Assembly (NCBI GenBank): GCA_022072085.1
Contig: JAJVII010000013.1
Location: forward strand, 1 to 64,000
From: Phycisphaerae bacterium
GTDB taxonomy: Bacteria > Planctomycetota > Phycisphaerae > JAJVII01
Reading direction: 5' to 3'
Length of the DNA stretch: 64,000 nucleotides
The notes under the pieces were generated by a model that was not told the origin of the DNA, made no database searches, and worked only from the letters and a program-made list of their open reading frames with translations. Positions 41,892 through 51,335 of the stretch are shown one piece after another (position 1 is the first letter of the stretch; each line of letters starts with the position of its first letter). The position numbers were made by a program, and so were the translations under genes.

Positions 41892-44597
41892 TCACTGACC
41901 GGAATCCCCGGTTGCCTCGGCCACTTCGGCGGCGGCCTGGAAGAGCGCCCGCGAACGCCGCTGCCAGCCGGTGTCATTTTCCTCCAGGCTGTAGATCACG
42001 GAGTTGCCCTGAAAGAAGCTGGTGTCGCGGAAGTCATCGGCCAGGACCTTTCTGACCTTGGCGGCCAGGTTCGCGGGCGCCAGGCCGCGTTCCAGGGCCT
42101 GCTCCAGGAAGATGCGCGCCTCGGTGTCCTGGACGCCTTCCCGCAGCGCCTCGAATCGCGCGCTGCTCTGGGCGCCGTCCTTGCCCGGCCAAAGCACGAA
42201 GAGCGTCCCGCGGCCGACCATGTATCTTGGGATGACCATGTCGCAGTAATGGGTCGCGGCCCACTCGTCGGCTCCCACCCGAGCGAAGCCGTTGCGGCCC
42301 ATGGCCAGGGCCCGTCCGGGCATCGCCCGGAAGGCGAAGGGGAACGAACTGGTGTGCAGCGCAAAGACGTTCCCGCCGACCCGCGGGTTGAGCAGGACCG
42401 TGGGGTTGCTGCTCTTCCAGCCCTGGTCGGTGCGGAAGCCGCCCATGCAGCGAATGTCGACGGCCATCTGGTAATACTTCCGGTCGCTGGTTGCGCCGCT
42501 GCCGTACCCGGTCTGGTGCGGTCCGCACGTCCAGAAGATGCCCGGCGCCGCCGCGGCCAGCACTTCCTTCAGGTCGGGGTCGTACTCCTGCTCCTCCGGC
42601 GCACCCCAGTACATGGCCTTGCCCGGGCCCTTCGCCTTCATGTGCGCCGCCAGCGCCGTGGCGAAGGCTCGCCAGGCGGCCCTGCCCGCGGGGTCATTAG
42701 CCCACATGGGGTGCAACGCGCCGCCGATTCGGACCTGCGGCGGAGGCATGGGGCTAAGGCGGCTCTTCATGTTGTGCATGACCACGAACTGAACCACTCG
42801 GGGATTCCCGCAGTGCTTGATGGCCAGGTCCAGATACCTGTCCAGCACGGTGAAGTCGAAGTCCAGGCTGCCGTCCCCCTTGCGCAGCCAGCGGATGGGC
42901 GAATCCTCACCGTTGCCGAACTCGCTGCGGGCCAGCACCGGGACGCTCAGCCAGGCGTTTCCGATCCGCCCGAGTTGCCGGAAGTTCGCCTCCAGCAGCT
43001 CGAAGTGCCGGTCAGACCAGGGCTGCACGCCGTACTGCCTGGCCACGGCGTATGGATTCTCTTCGCAACCCACCAGGGTCTGAAAGTCCCGAGGCGCGGG
43101 CAGCTTCCAGTCGATGACTTCGGCCTCGACGGGCAGTTTCACCGGCTCCATCCCCTGGGCGCGGACCTCCACGGCGCCTCGATACGTCCCGGCTGGGGCG
43201 TCGGCCGGCACACTGAGCAGCAGCCTTGCAGGATAGGAGCAGTTCGCGGGGATGTTCGCCGGCGCCTCGGCGGTGAGCTGGTCGAAGAAGAATGGCCCGC
43301 TTCCCGCGAAGCCGGCCAGTCGGGAAAGCTCGGCGTTGCTCGGGAAGCTGGCGCCCACCCCGCGCTCGTCCCCCAGCTCCGCAAGCGTCCATTTGGCAAG
43401 GGGGTAGGGCACGGTGTAGAGGATCTGCATGGCGCCGGCCGCGAGGCGCCCGGCCCCGCCCGCCTGGACCAGTTCGCCCGCGCTGACCTGGAGTCCCGCC
43501 AGCGGCCGGTCGGACCCGACAACGATCTGGGCGGAGTAGCTGCCGTTGCGAGCGCCTACGAAGCGCACGGTCCCGGCCGGCTCCCCCGGCGGCAGGAAGG
43601 TCGTCGAAAGCAGGCGGTGGTGCGGGTCATCCACCCACACCCGAGGCCCGGCCGGCCGGCGCAGGGCCGATGTCACCCCGTGCCCGTTTGTGCTGAGCAC
43701 CACTTTGGCCAGCCGCGCGTGCGGGAACGGTCGCTGCGGACCGTTCCAGTTCGGCTGCCGTGGGGCAGTCAGCGCTACCGGGTGATAGGCGCTGGCCCTT
43801 ATCTCCACGGCCAGCACGTTGACGCCCTTGACCAGCACAGAGGCGGGGATGGCCACGGGCCCCAGTTTCCGGTCCGCCGGCACGGGGGTCTCCTTCGGGG
43901 CGCTCTGGCCCGGCCCGCCGCTGGTATACTCTGCGACCGCGTAGGCGGAACCGGGATAGCCGTCAGCGCAGGTGTCGGGCGAGAGGTCGCCGGCCGGCAG
44001 ATGACCGCGGGCGATCTCATTCCCGTTGACCAGCACGCGGACGCCGCCGGCGTATGCCAGCCGGACGGTGAGCGTCCCTGCCGCCGCCGGGTCCTCGACG
44101 ACGAACCGCGTGCGGTAGAAGGCCGCCAGGAGCATCATGTCGACGGACTCGTCGAACTGGCCGTAACTCATGTTGGTCAGACGCAGAGCGGCAGAGCCCT
44201 GAAAGGGGTGATCAAGCCGGGCCCAATCGCTGTCATCGAACTCCGGCCTCGCCCAGTCCGCCGGGGGATGAGGCGTGAGCGGAGGATTGAAGGACCGCGG
44301 CCCACGGTAGAGCCAGACGGCATGGTCCCGCCAGTCGCCGGCCTTGATCCCGTGCGCGGCCATGTAGCCTTCGGTGTCCTTCTGAAGGCTGTCCAGAACC
44401 TTGGCCCCCACCGTGCCGGCGCCGGCTCGTTTCAGTTCCACCGCCGAGATCCGGCTGGGGCCGAAACAGTAATAGCGGCGCCAGAGAGTCTGCTCGTTGA
44501 GAACATCCTCGGCGCGGACCAGGGACGCCCCCGGGCCGGCCGTCGCCGACAGGGCGGCGGGCAGCAAGGCCCACCAGGTGATCGTGCCGCATCTCAT
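41892..44597 (-). CDS. GH123-like (DUF4091) secreted protein with altered active-site motif
   Basis: A 901-residue exported protein with a signal peptide ending near LVRAED (about 30). Residues about 90-280 form one or two galactose-binding-like beta-sandwiches (ADWARPEFDDSDWARLDHP; VRVLVNGNEIARG; GVNVLAVEIRAS). Residues about 320-480 match the GH123 N-terminal region and 480-870 its catalytic barrel, ending with the DUF4091 signature (LFVLWPGKDG ... REGVQDTEARIFLEQAL). Known GH123 enzymes are beta-N-acetylgalactosaminidases using an adjacent Asp-Glu pair, usually in a D-E-P context. Here the aligned motif reads W664-G665-A666-P667-EEQEYDP, so the pair seems replaced; activity may be lost or changed. 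First gene of a pair with the FG-GAP protein. ATG 44597 is the only start that keeps the signal. Confidence 0.7.
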   Translation of the reverse strand: MRCGTITWWALLPAALSATAGPGASLVRAEDVLNEQTLWRRYYCFGPSRISAVELKRAGAGTVGAKVLDSLQKDTEGYMAAHGIKAGDWRDHAVWLYRGPRSFNPPLTPHPPADWARPEFDDSDWARLDHPFQGSAALRLTNMSYGQFDESVDMMLLAAFYRTRFVVEDPAAAGTLTVRLAYAGGVRVLVNGNEIARGHLPAGDLSPDTCADGYPGSAYAVAEYTSGGPGQSAPKETPVPADRKLGPVAIPASVLVKGVNVLAVEIRASAYHPVALTAPRQPNWNGPQRPFPHARLAKVVLSTNGHGVTSALRRPAGPRVWVDDPHHRLLSTTFLPPGEPAGTVRFVGARNGSYSAQIVVGSDRPLAGLQVSAGELVQAGGAGRLAAGAMQILYTVPYPLAKWTLAELGDERGVGASFPSNAELSRLAGFAGSGPFFFDQLTAEAPANIPANCSYPARLLLSVPADAPAGTYRGAVEVRAQGMEPVKLPVEAEVIDWKLPAPRDFQTLVGCEENPYAVARQYGVQPWSDRHFELLEANFRQLGRIGNAWLSVPVLARSEFGNGEDSPIRWLRKGDGSLDFDFTVLDRYLDLAIKHCGNPRVVQFVVMHNMKSRLSPMPPPQVRIGGALHPMWANDPAGRAAWRAFATALAAHMKAKGPGKAMYWGAPEEQEYDPDLKEVLAAAAPGIFWTCGPHQTGYGSGATSDRKYYQMAVDIRCMGGFRTDQGWKSSNPTVLLNPRVGGNVFALHTSSFPFAFRAMPGRALAMGRNGFARVGADEWAATHYCDMVIPRYMVGRGTLFVLWPGKDGAQSSARFEALREGVQDTEARIFLEQALERGLAPANLAAKVRKVLADDFRDTSFFQGNSVIYSLEENDTGWQRRSRALFQAAAEVAEATGDSGQ

Positions 44598-44677
44598 GAT
44601 GTGGGTTTCTCCTCTGGACCGGACTTTCCTTCGATTGCCCCGGCCAGCGATCGCCGCAGGCGGCTGGCCCTAATCGA

Positions 44678-44695
44678 CGATACGAAAGAGTATCG
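44678..44695. other. Perfect CGATAC/GTATCG hairpin
   Basis: Six bp pair perfectly around a GAAAGA loop, between the sulfatase stop (44786) and the GH123-like start (44597) on the minus strand. No T-tract follows. It may be an intercistronic RNA structure. Confidence 0.3.
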
Positions 44696-44785
44696 CCTGC
44701 TTCGGCCGCCTTGCCGGGTGCAAATTCGCTTGCTCTCGGCCGACGACCGATTCGTCAGATTGAGCCTGGTGCAACACACAAAGCA

Positions 44786-46135
44786 CTACTCGTATTCCCA
44801 CTTGTGCAGCCAGGGGTCGCCGGTCGCCTCCTGGAACTGACGGATCTCCCGCGCGAAGGATTCCACGAGTTCTTGCCGGGCCGGGTCGTCGGCCAGATTG
44901 TACACCTCGTCGGGATCCGCGTGCAGATCGTAAAGTTCGAACCGGGGGCGGTGTGCGTAGGCCTCCATCGAGCGGACGCCGAACCGATCGAGCCCGTCGC
45001 GCCGTGCCCCCTGCCATGAGGCCGACGCCCACAGGTCCGACGCGAACGAGTAGTCCAGCTTGAAGGCGATGTTCCAGATGAACTTCCAGCGATGCGTTCG
45101 CACCACGCGCATCGGGTAGTAGTTGGTGATCTCGTGGAACGTGTGCGATGCGTGGATGCTCCCTCGCCAGTCGGCCGGCGACTGCCGGTCGATGATGCGA
45201 CGGAAGGACCGCCCGTGGAACCGCCCGGGCTCACCGCCGGCGTCGGCGAAGTCGAGGATCGTCGGCGTCAGGTCCGCCCATGAGATCAGACCGTCGCAAG
45301 TCCGGCCCCGTCCGGCCCCGTCCGGACTGCGGACGATGCACGGCAGGCGCATGCCCGGCTCGTAGAGGGTCGTCTTGGCGTGCGGGAAGGCCGCCCCGTT
45401 GTCCGAGACGTAGATGACCAGCGTGTTATCGTATCGCCCGGCCTCGCGAAGCACCTGCATCAGTCGGCCGACGCCGCGGTCCAGACGGGCGATGGACTGG
45501 TAGTACTGCGCCAGCTCGGCGCGGACCTCGGGCGTGTCCGGCAGGAACCGCGGGATGATGACCTCCGCCTCATCGACCGGCTGCTCGGTGTCGCCGGGGA
45601 ACGACCGGGTCGGGTTGCCGAAGTGGTCCGGCCGCAGCGGATGGCTCTCCAGCGTTCCGGCCCGGTGGGGGTTCCTGGAGCAGTAGTAGAGGAAGAACGG
45701 TTCGCTGCCCGATACGAACTCGCGGCAGGTCTCGGCCATCCGCACGTCGTCTCGACCGCATTCGTCCTCAGGCCGCTGCCAGTCCCATGGGAACGCGGCC
45801 TCGGGTGCGTAGTGCCTCTTGCCGACCCGCCCGGTCCGATACCCGGCGTCGCCGATCATCCGCGGCAGCGTAACGACGTCGTGGAAGCAGGCGAAGTGGT
45901 GGCGCCCGTGCGTGTGGCCATAGGTCCCGTTGGCGTGATTGTGCAGCCCGGTCAGGATGACCGATCGGCTGGCGGCGCAGGAGGCCGTCGTGCAGAAGCT
46001 GTGCGTGAAGCGGACGCCCTCAGCCGCCAGGGCGTCCAGGTTGGGTGTGCGGACCACCGGGTTGCCGTAGCATCCCAGGGCCTCGCGGCCGTGGTCGTCG
46101 GAAACGATCAGCACGATGTTCGGCCTCTCAGGCAT
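44786..46135 (-). CDS. Type I sulfatase, no signal peptide
   Basis: A 449-residue alkaline-phosphatase-superfamily sulfatase that hydrolyses sulfate esters. The metal-binding N-terminus is PNIVLIVSDDHG (Asp13, Asp14). The maturation motif C53-A-A-S-R57 fits C-x-[PA]-x-R, so Cys53 should become formylglycine. HxxG-type residues (GKRHYAPE) and the second metal site YVSDNGAAF are present. Length is normal for heparan/choline-type sulfatases. Unusually for this neighbourhood, it begins directly with the catalytic fold: ATG 46135 (with GGAG about 9 bases upstream) is the furthest possible start, so there is no export signal and it probably acts in the cytoplasm on imported sulfated sugars. A formylglycine-generating enzyme must be encoded elsewhere. 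The gene diverges from the PQQ gene and leads into the GH123-like pair. Confidence 0.88.
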   Translation of the reverse strand: MPERPNIVLIVSDDHGREALGCYGNPVVRTPNLDALAAEGVRFTHSFCTTASCAASRSVILTGLHNHANGTYGHTHGRHHFACFHDVVTLPRMIGDAGYRTGRVGKRHYAPEAAFPWDWQRPEDECGRDDVRMAETCREFVSGSEPFFLYYCSRNPHRAGTLESHPLRPDHFGNPTRSFPGDTEQPVDEAEVIIPRFLPDTPEVRAELAQYYQSIARLDRGVGRLMQVLREAGRYDNTLVIYVSDNGAAFPHAKTTLYEPGMRLPCIVRSPDGAGRGRTCDGLISWADLTPTILDFADAGGEPGRFHGRSFRRIIDRQSPADWRGSIHASHTFHEITNYYPMRVVRTHRWKFIWNIAFKLDYSFASDLWASASWQGARRDGLDRFGVRSMEAYAHRPRFELYDLHADPDEVYNLADDPARQELVESFAREIRQFQEATGDPWLHKWEYE

Positions 46136-46527
46136 GGGCTGCTTCTCCGGGCGGTGCTTGATCGGGTCGCCATCAGACGACTGACGGAGGATGCGGCGAT
46201 AGGATCCCTGGTCCGGCCCAGCCCGCCGGCCAGGCGGTGCGTCAGGGCCTGACTAAGGCCCGCGTCAATCGTATAATCCTCCGCTGGAGCCAGATTCCAC
46301 AACATTACCCCGGCTGGTCGCGGCCGTTCAAGCCCGCAGGCGGCCGGAGCAGGCCGGCGGCCCAGGCCATATTTTCGCAGTCCGAAGCCGCGGAACCGGG
46401 AGGGCCGGGGCGGGATCAAAGGCATGGTGGCGGAGGAAGAGCGGAGGCGGCAGCGGCTGCGGTTGACCTCTGCGGATTACCCGAGCATGCCCAGGAGGCG
46501 CCCGTGTCTGGAGGATCAGTCAGTGTC
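46136..46527. other. Divergent intergenic region
   Basis: A 392-bp region between the minus-strand sulfatase and the plus-strand PQQ protein; promoters for both must lie here. The plus-strand frame is open from 46237 but its Arg/Ala/Gly-rich codons upstream of ATG 46528 look non-coding. No operator or riboswitch was recognised. Confidence 0.45.
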
Positions 46528-49500
46528 ATGACGCGACGGCGGATTCGGTCGGCCTGCGCGGCAATGGCCGTTGCCATGCTGGCCGGCACGACTGCCATTC
46601 GGGCACAGGACTCCGCCGTCGGGCCGGGTCGCCGCGACGCCTATCGCAGCCTCTACTCCGGCTACGTGCCTGACTTCGTGGAGATGATCCGCGGCCGGTC
46701 GGGCTATGGTCAGACGTTTGAGGGCTACCAGCGCGGCGAGAAGGAGATGAAGCTGTCCACCGAGAGCAGCTTCTTCACGCTGAACATGGTGGACGAGGAC
46801 CAGCGGGCAAACGCCCTGGTCGAGGCCGGGCTGAAGAAGGAGGCCGACGGCCAGTACCGCGAGGCCCTGAAGGTCTACCAGGTGGTCATCGAGAAGTATC
46901 CCCGCCAGCTCTACCGCATCAGCGATTACGGGGTCTTCGTGCCGGTCGCGCAGTATTGCCAGCGGCGGATCCTGGGCTTCCCGCCCAAGGAGTTGGCCCA
47001 CTACCGCACGCTGTATGATCCCCGGGCCCAGGAGGCCTACGAGCAGGCCCGCCGGCACTACTCGCTGATCGGGCTGTCGGAGATCCTCGACACGATGCTG
47101 GCCACCAGCTACGGCGGGCGGGCGACGCTGGACCTGGGCGACGCGGCCCTGGACACGGGCCACTACCTGGCGGCGCTGGAGTATTACTCGACGGTCCGGG
47201 ATTTCTTTCCCGACAGGCAGCTCCATACGCCGGAGCTGAGCCTGAAGATCGACTACTGCCGGGGAATGCTGGGGTCAACCGGGGCCGCCGGCGGGCAGGC
47301 CTCCGGGGCGACCGCGCTCAAGGGCCCGGAACTGGACAAGCTGCGCCAGGTGGTTCAGTCTGCCCGGTACGTCCGCCCGGCGTTCCACTCCCAGTTGGCC
47401 AGCGCGCCCAATGTCGCCTGTGACGATTACACGCTGCTGCCGCCGCCGACCGATCCGCTGGGCCTCAAGCCGCCCACCTGGCAGCACGGTCTGCCCGGCT
47501 CCCGCCGCGATGTCGTCGTCTACAGCCAGCCTGTGGTCACCGACAACAGCATCATCTACCGCCACAAGAACATCGTCTACTGCCGCTCCGTTCTCAACGG
47601 CGAGCTGCGCTGGCAGAACAGCCTGGGCGGCCGGGCGATCTGGCAGAACCGCGATGAGCGGCAGTATCCCGAGGAGGACCTCCTGGTGCAGGACGGGCTG
47701 GTCTTCACGGTGGTCAGCAAGGCCGGACCCTCGCTGGTCGCCCTGGACGAGACGACCGGCCAACTCCGCTGGGCCTATGGTCCGATGGTGGCGGCCAACG
47801 AGGAGCAGGCCCGGATGCGCTTCGAGGCCGCCCCGGCCGGCGGGCCGCGGACCGTCTACGCCGGCTACGTCCTGGACAACATCGAGGGCGAGACGCACAC
47901 CGACACCGAGTACGGCGTAATGGCCTTCGAGAGCACGACCGGCCGACTCCAGTGGCGCACGCCGGTCTGCACGCTGGCGCCGGGCAAGTTCGCCGGGGGG
48001 TTCGCCGAGCACCGCCGCAACCGCATTCGCAGCTTCACCAGCCCGCCGCTCTATCACCAGGGCACTGTCTACTACACAACCAACGCCGGCGCGATCGCGG
48101 CGATGGACGCGCTGTCCGGGCGGATCAAGTGGCTGATCCGCTACCCCTATTTCCTCCGGCCTGAGAGCGTCCATGACGCCACCCGCAAATTCGGCGAACT
48201 GCCATTCTGGAGCGGGCTGATCAATACCGGCGGCATGCACGAGCCGTCCTTCTGGTTCAACCAGCGGCCGCTGCTGGTCGGCGAACGGCTCTACGTGCTG
48301 CCGGTCGACAGCCCGGTGATGCTCTGCATGGACCGGCGGACCGGCCGGGTGCAGTGGAGCCTGCCCAAGCCGGCGTCAAACTTTACCTACCTGCTGGGAC
48401 CCACGCGCGAAGGCTGCCTGGTCCTTGCCTCCAGCGGGCGGAAGGGAATGGTCAACCTGCTCGACCCGGCCACAGGCCAGACGGTCTGGACCGCCCCCGA
48501 CCTGATCCTCCCCGAGAGCCACCCCGTGGTGAAATACGGCTATGTTCACTGGGGATACACCTGGATCTCCATCTGCGACCCGCGGAACTACCCCGGCCTG
48601 GGGTTCTACCTGGTCGCCCGCCCGTTCCTGGGCGACGACGACCACCTGATCACCACCTACTACTCCGACTATGGCCATCCGTCGATGGGACCCACCTGGT
48701 GCGTCAGCCTGGCCGACGTCGACCTGAAGGACCGCAAGATCGCCGGCCAGCGCCGTTACTACACTGCCGCCGCCCAGGCCTTTGCCGCCGAGTGCATCAG
48801 GAACGCCCAGGGCATCGTCAAGGACATGGAATCCTGGCTGCCCCCGCAGGACGACAACGACCGCCACATGCGGGAGATCACCAGGGAGATTGCCGCCGAT
48901 ACGGTGCCCGTCAACAGCCAGGGCCCCTTCGTTCCCTTCTCCCGCGTGACGTTCAAACGCTACGGCGTGCCGTTCGAGCTGCGGTTCACGCCGCGGTCGG
49001 TCCAGATGGTCTACGACCGGGCTGCCGTGCGGTCGGCCCTGGCGGCACGCAGCGACCCCCAGTCGGACTTCGCCCGGGCCGAGCTGGAGGTGGCCGACGC
49101 CCGCTACGATCAGGCGGCCGGGCTGCTGCACAAGTGCCTGGACACCATCAGCAGCGAGGACACCGACTTCCGGGCCGCGATCAATCAGCAGCTCTTTCGC
49201 GTCCACGAACGTCTGGCCCGCCGGGCGATCCGGGCGGGCCGTCCGGACGAGGAACTGGCCAACGCTCTGGGCATGGGCCGGACCGCCGGCGCCCTGGCCG
49301 AGGAGATCGAAACGCTCTTTGCCGTCAGCGAGGCCTTCGCCCGCCAGGGCAAGACGGCCCTGGCAGCCAAGGCCCTCCAGACGATCATTTCCACCTACGG
49401 CGGGCACGAGTATCCGGTCAGCCCGGTCGAGGTGGCCGACCCCGCGGCGGTCCTGTCGACGGCCCGTGGAGTCATCGACCGCTACTCCGATTACATGCAG

Positions 49501-51237
49501 GGCTCGTTCTTTGAAGCGGAGATGACGCGGAGCCTGGCCCTCATGGGCCGGGGCCTGCCGCTGTATCTGAGCACGGTCAGCCCGCTGCCGCGGACGCTGA
49601 CGGTGCGTGCCGGAGAACTGGCCAGCGCCAGGCTGCGGGGCCTGGCTGCCGGCTCGCCCGAACTGGCCAAAGCGCTCCAGGCCCAGGCGGCCTCGGAGTT
49701 GTCCGACAAGCCGCCCGACGAGCAGCTCCGTCGCCTGTGCGAATTCCCCGGCACGCCGGCCGCCCAGCGGACGCTGGAGGTCCTGCTGGCGACCGCGACC
49801 AACCAACCCGGACCGGCCGGTCGGACCCAACTCTGGCAACTCGCCGACGTCGCGCGGGTCAGCGACCTGACCATCCCCGCGGCCTATCGGGTCGGGGTGC
49901 TGGCCCGCGCGGGGACTCCCACCAGCCAGCCGGCCGGGCTGTTCGACGAGTCGGTGGCGGTTCCGCAGAACAGCCGCGGTCTGAAGCTGCCGGACAGCGA
50001 GGGATCGGCCCGGGTGGTGCTGGAACGTCGCGGGGATCGGGCAGACCGCCCCGAGTTGCTCTTCGTGGGGGCCCGCATCCGCAGGCGGCTGGACAACAAG
50101 TTTGTCGTGACGGCCATCGACCTGCGGACCGGCCGCCAGGTGTGGGAAACGCCGGAACTGAGGCTCAAGGGAACCGGTCAGGAGACGGGCTTCACCGAGG
50201 CCTTCGTCTGCGGGGACCGGGTGGTGGTGCACGGCCTGTACGACGTGCTGGCGTTCCGGCTCTCCGACGGGGCGCTGCTGTGGCAGTATCGGGTTCCGTT
50301 CGATTTCGAGATCGGCCAGGCGCTGCTGAGCGGCGACCTGCTGGTCCTCTCGGGCAAGACCGAGACACTGGCGCTGTATGTTCCAAGCGACGCGGCCAAC
50401 GGCGAGGTGGTCTGGCAGGTCAAGGAGATGGGGGACGTCTACTACCCCGCCTACATGCGGGGCGACCGCCTGATCAGCGTGCGGAAGCTGCCGTTCAACG
50501 TGACCGAGCGGTATCGTTCGACGGGGCAGTTGATCGGCCGCCTGGACCTGCCGGACCTGAGCCTGCACGGGGATCACCCGCTGCTGGAGAACGGCCCGGA
50601 GGCGCTGCCGGTGGCCCGTTGCGGCCCGCTGCTGGCGGTCAGCGACTCGTGGTACTACATCGTGATCGACACCGACAGGCTGGCGGTGCGGTGGAAGCGC
50701 CTGATCGACAACAACGACCTGACCCGCGAGCCGGCGATGCGGTTCGCCCTCAGCGAGGATTACCTGATCGTGACCAAGGAGGACTACGACCAGAAGTCGA
50801 TCTACGGGCTGGACGCCAGGACCGGCGCCCTGCTGTGGCAGAGCGACCCGAAGGACGCCGCGGGCCCCCAGCCGATGTATGACGTGGTGATCGATGGCCG
50901 GCAGGCCTACGGAATCCAGGCGCACCCGGGGCAGGGGTTCTACCTGCGGGCGGTCGATTGCAGGACGGGCAAGCTGCTGTTCAGGACCGAGTGCAAGGAC
51001 TACCAGGCCCGGCCGCTGGTGCGGCTGGCGGACCGGCTGTATGGCCGCTTCGTCGTGGCCCAGGTGGCCGACCGCCAGGACTTCCAGGTGAAGGCGTTCG
51101 ACCTGTCGGCCAACGGCAAGGACGCCGCGACGGTGTCGGACAAGGGCGTGGGCCCCTTCGGCGAGCCCGGCCGCGTGAGCGCGACCGTCCAGGCCGGCCG
51201 CCTGATCCTGCTGACCAAGGAGAAACTGGGCCTTTAG
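46528..51237 (+). CDS. Large secreted TPR / PQQ-type beta-propeller protein
   Basis: A 1,569-residue exported protein. ATG 46528 is chosen because the signal peptide (MTRRRIRSACAAMAVAMLAG, cut near IRAQDS) begins there, with GGAGGA upstream at 46510-46515. An N-terminal TPR-like helical part (about 90-230; ALKVYQVVIEKYPRQ, YLAALEYYSTVRDFFP) leads to a PQQ-like propeller (about 310-800; NIVYCRSVLNGELRWQN, ALDETTGQLRWAYGP, MDRRTGRVQWSLP). A second helical TPR part follows (about 840-1,130; RAELEVADARYDQAAGLL). A second propeller closes it (about 1,180-1,569; IDLRTGRQVWETPEL, GLDARTGALLWQSDP). The W-docking blades suggest a scaffold like BamB rather than an alcohol dehydrogenase; PQQ ligands were not verified. 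Transcribed alone. Confidence 0.8.
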   Translation: MTRRRIRSACAAMAVAMLAGTTAIRAQDSAVGPGRRDAYRSLYSGYVPDFVEMIRGRSGYGQTFEGYQRGEKEMKLSTESSFFTLNMVDEDQRANALVEAGLKKEADGQYREALKVYQVVIEKYPRQLYRISDYGVFVPVAQYCQRRILGFPPKELAHYRTLYDPRAQEAYEQARRHYSLIGLSEILDTMLATSYGGRATLDLGDAALDTGHYLAALEYYSTVRDFFPDRQLHTPELSLKIDYCRGMLGSTGAAGGQASGATALKGPELDKLRQVVQSARYVRPAFHSQLASAPNVACDDYTLLPPPTDPLGLKPPTWQHGLPGSRRDVVVYSQPVVTDNSIIYRHKNIVYCRSVLNGELRWQNSLGGRAIWQNRDERQYPEEDLLVQDGLVFTVVSKAGPSLVALDETTGQLRWAYGPMVAANEEQARMRFEAAPAGGPRTVYAGYVLDNIEGETHTDTEYGVMAFESTTGRLQWRTPVCTLAPGKFAGGFAEHRRNRIRSFTSPPLYHQGTVYYTTNAGAIAAMDALSGRIKWLIRYPYFLRPESVHDATRKFGELPFWSGLINTGGMHEPSFWFNQRPLLVGERLYVLPVDSPVMLCMDRRTGRVQWSLPKPASNFTYLLGPTREGCLVLASSGRKGMVNLLDPATGQTVWTAPDLILPESHPVVKYGYVHWGYTWISICDPRNYPGLGFYLVARPFLGDDDHLITTYYSDYGHPSMGPTWCVSLADVDLKDRKIAGQRRYYTAAAQAFAAECIRNAQGIVKDMESWLPPQDDNDRHMREITREIAADTVPVNSQGPFVPFSRVTFKRYGVPFELRFTPRSVQMVYDRAAVRSALAARSDPQSDFARAELEVADARYDQAAGLLHKCLDTISSEDTDFRAAINQQLFRVHERLARRAIRAGRPDEELANALGMGRTAGALAEEIETLFAVSEAFARQGKTALAAKALQTIISTYGGHEYPVSPVEVADPAAVLSTARGVIDRYSDYMQGSFFEAEMTRSLALMGRGLPLYLSTVSPLPRTLTVRAGELASARLRGLAAGSPELAKALQAQAASELSDKPPDEQLRRLCEFPGTPAAQRTLEVLLATATNQPGPAGRTQLWQLADVARVSDLTIPAAYRVGVLARAGTPTSQPAGLFDESVAVPQNSRGLKLPDSEGSARVVLERRGDRADRPELLFVGARIRRRLDNKFVVTAIDLRTGRQVWETPELRLKGTGQETGFTEAFVCGDRVVVHGLYDVLAFRLSDGALLWQYRVPFDFEIGQALLSGDLLVLSGKTETLALYVPSDAANGEVVWQVKEMGDVYYPAYMRGDRLISVRKLPFNVTERYRSTGQLIGRLDLPDLSLHGDHPLLENGPEALPVARCGPLLAVSDSWYYIVIDTDRLAVRWKRLIDNNDLTREPAMRFALSEDYLIVTKEDYDQKSIYGLDARTGALLWQSDPKDAAGPQPMYDVVIDGRQAYGIQAHPGQGFYLRAVDCRTGKLLFRTECKDYQARPLVRLADRLYGRFVVAQVADRQDFQVKAFDLSANGKDAATVSDKGVGPFGEPGRVSATVQAGRLILLTKEKLGL

Positions 51238-51335
51238 GCTCTACCCACGGCCCCCGCCCGCCCTCGCGCCGCCCCGCAAAGGCAAAACGTGAAATGTGAC
51301 AACACACATGAGGCTCGCAGGCCCGTGGGCAGCCA

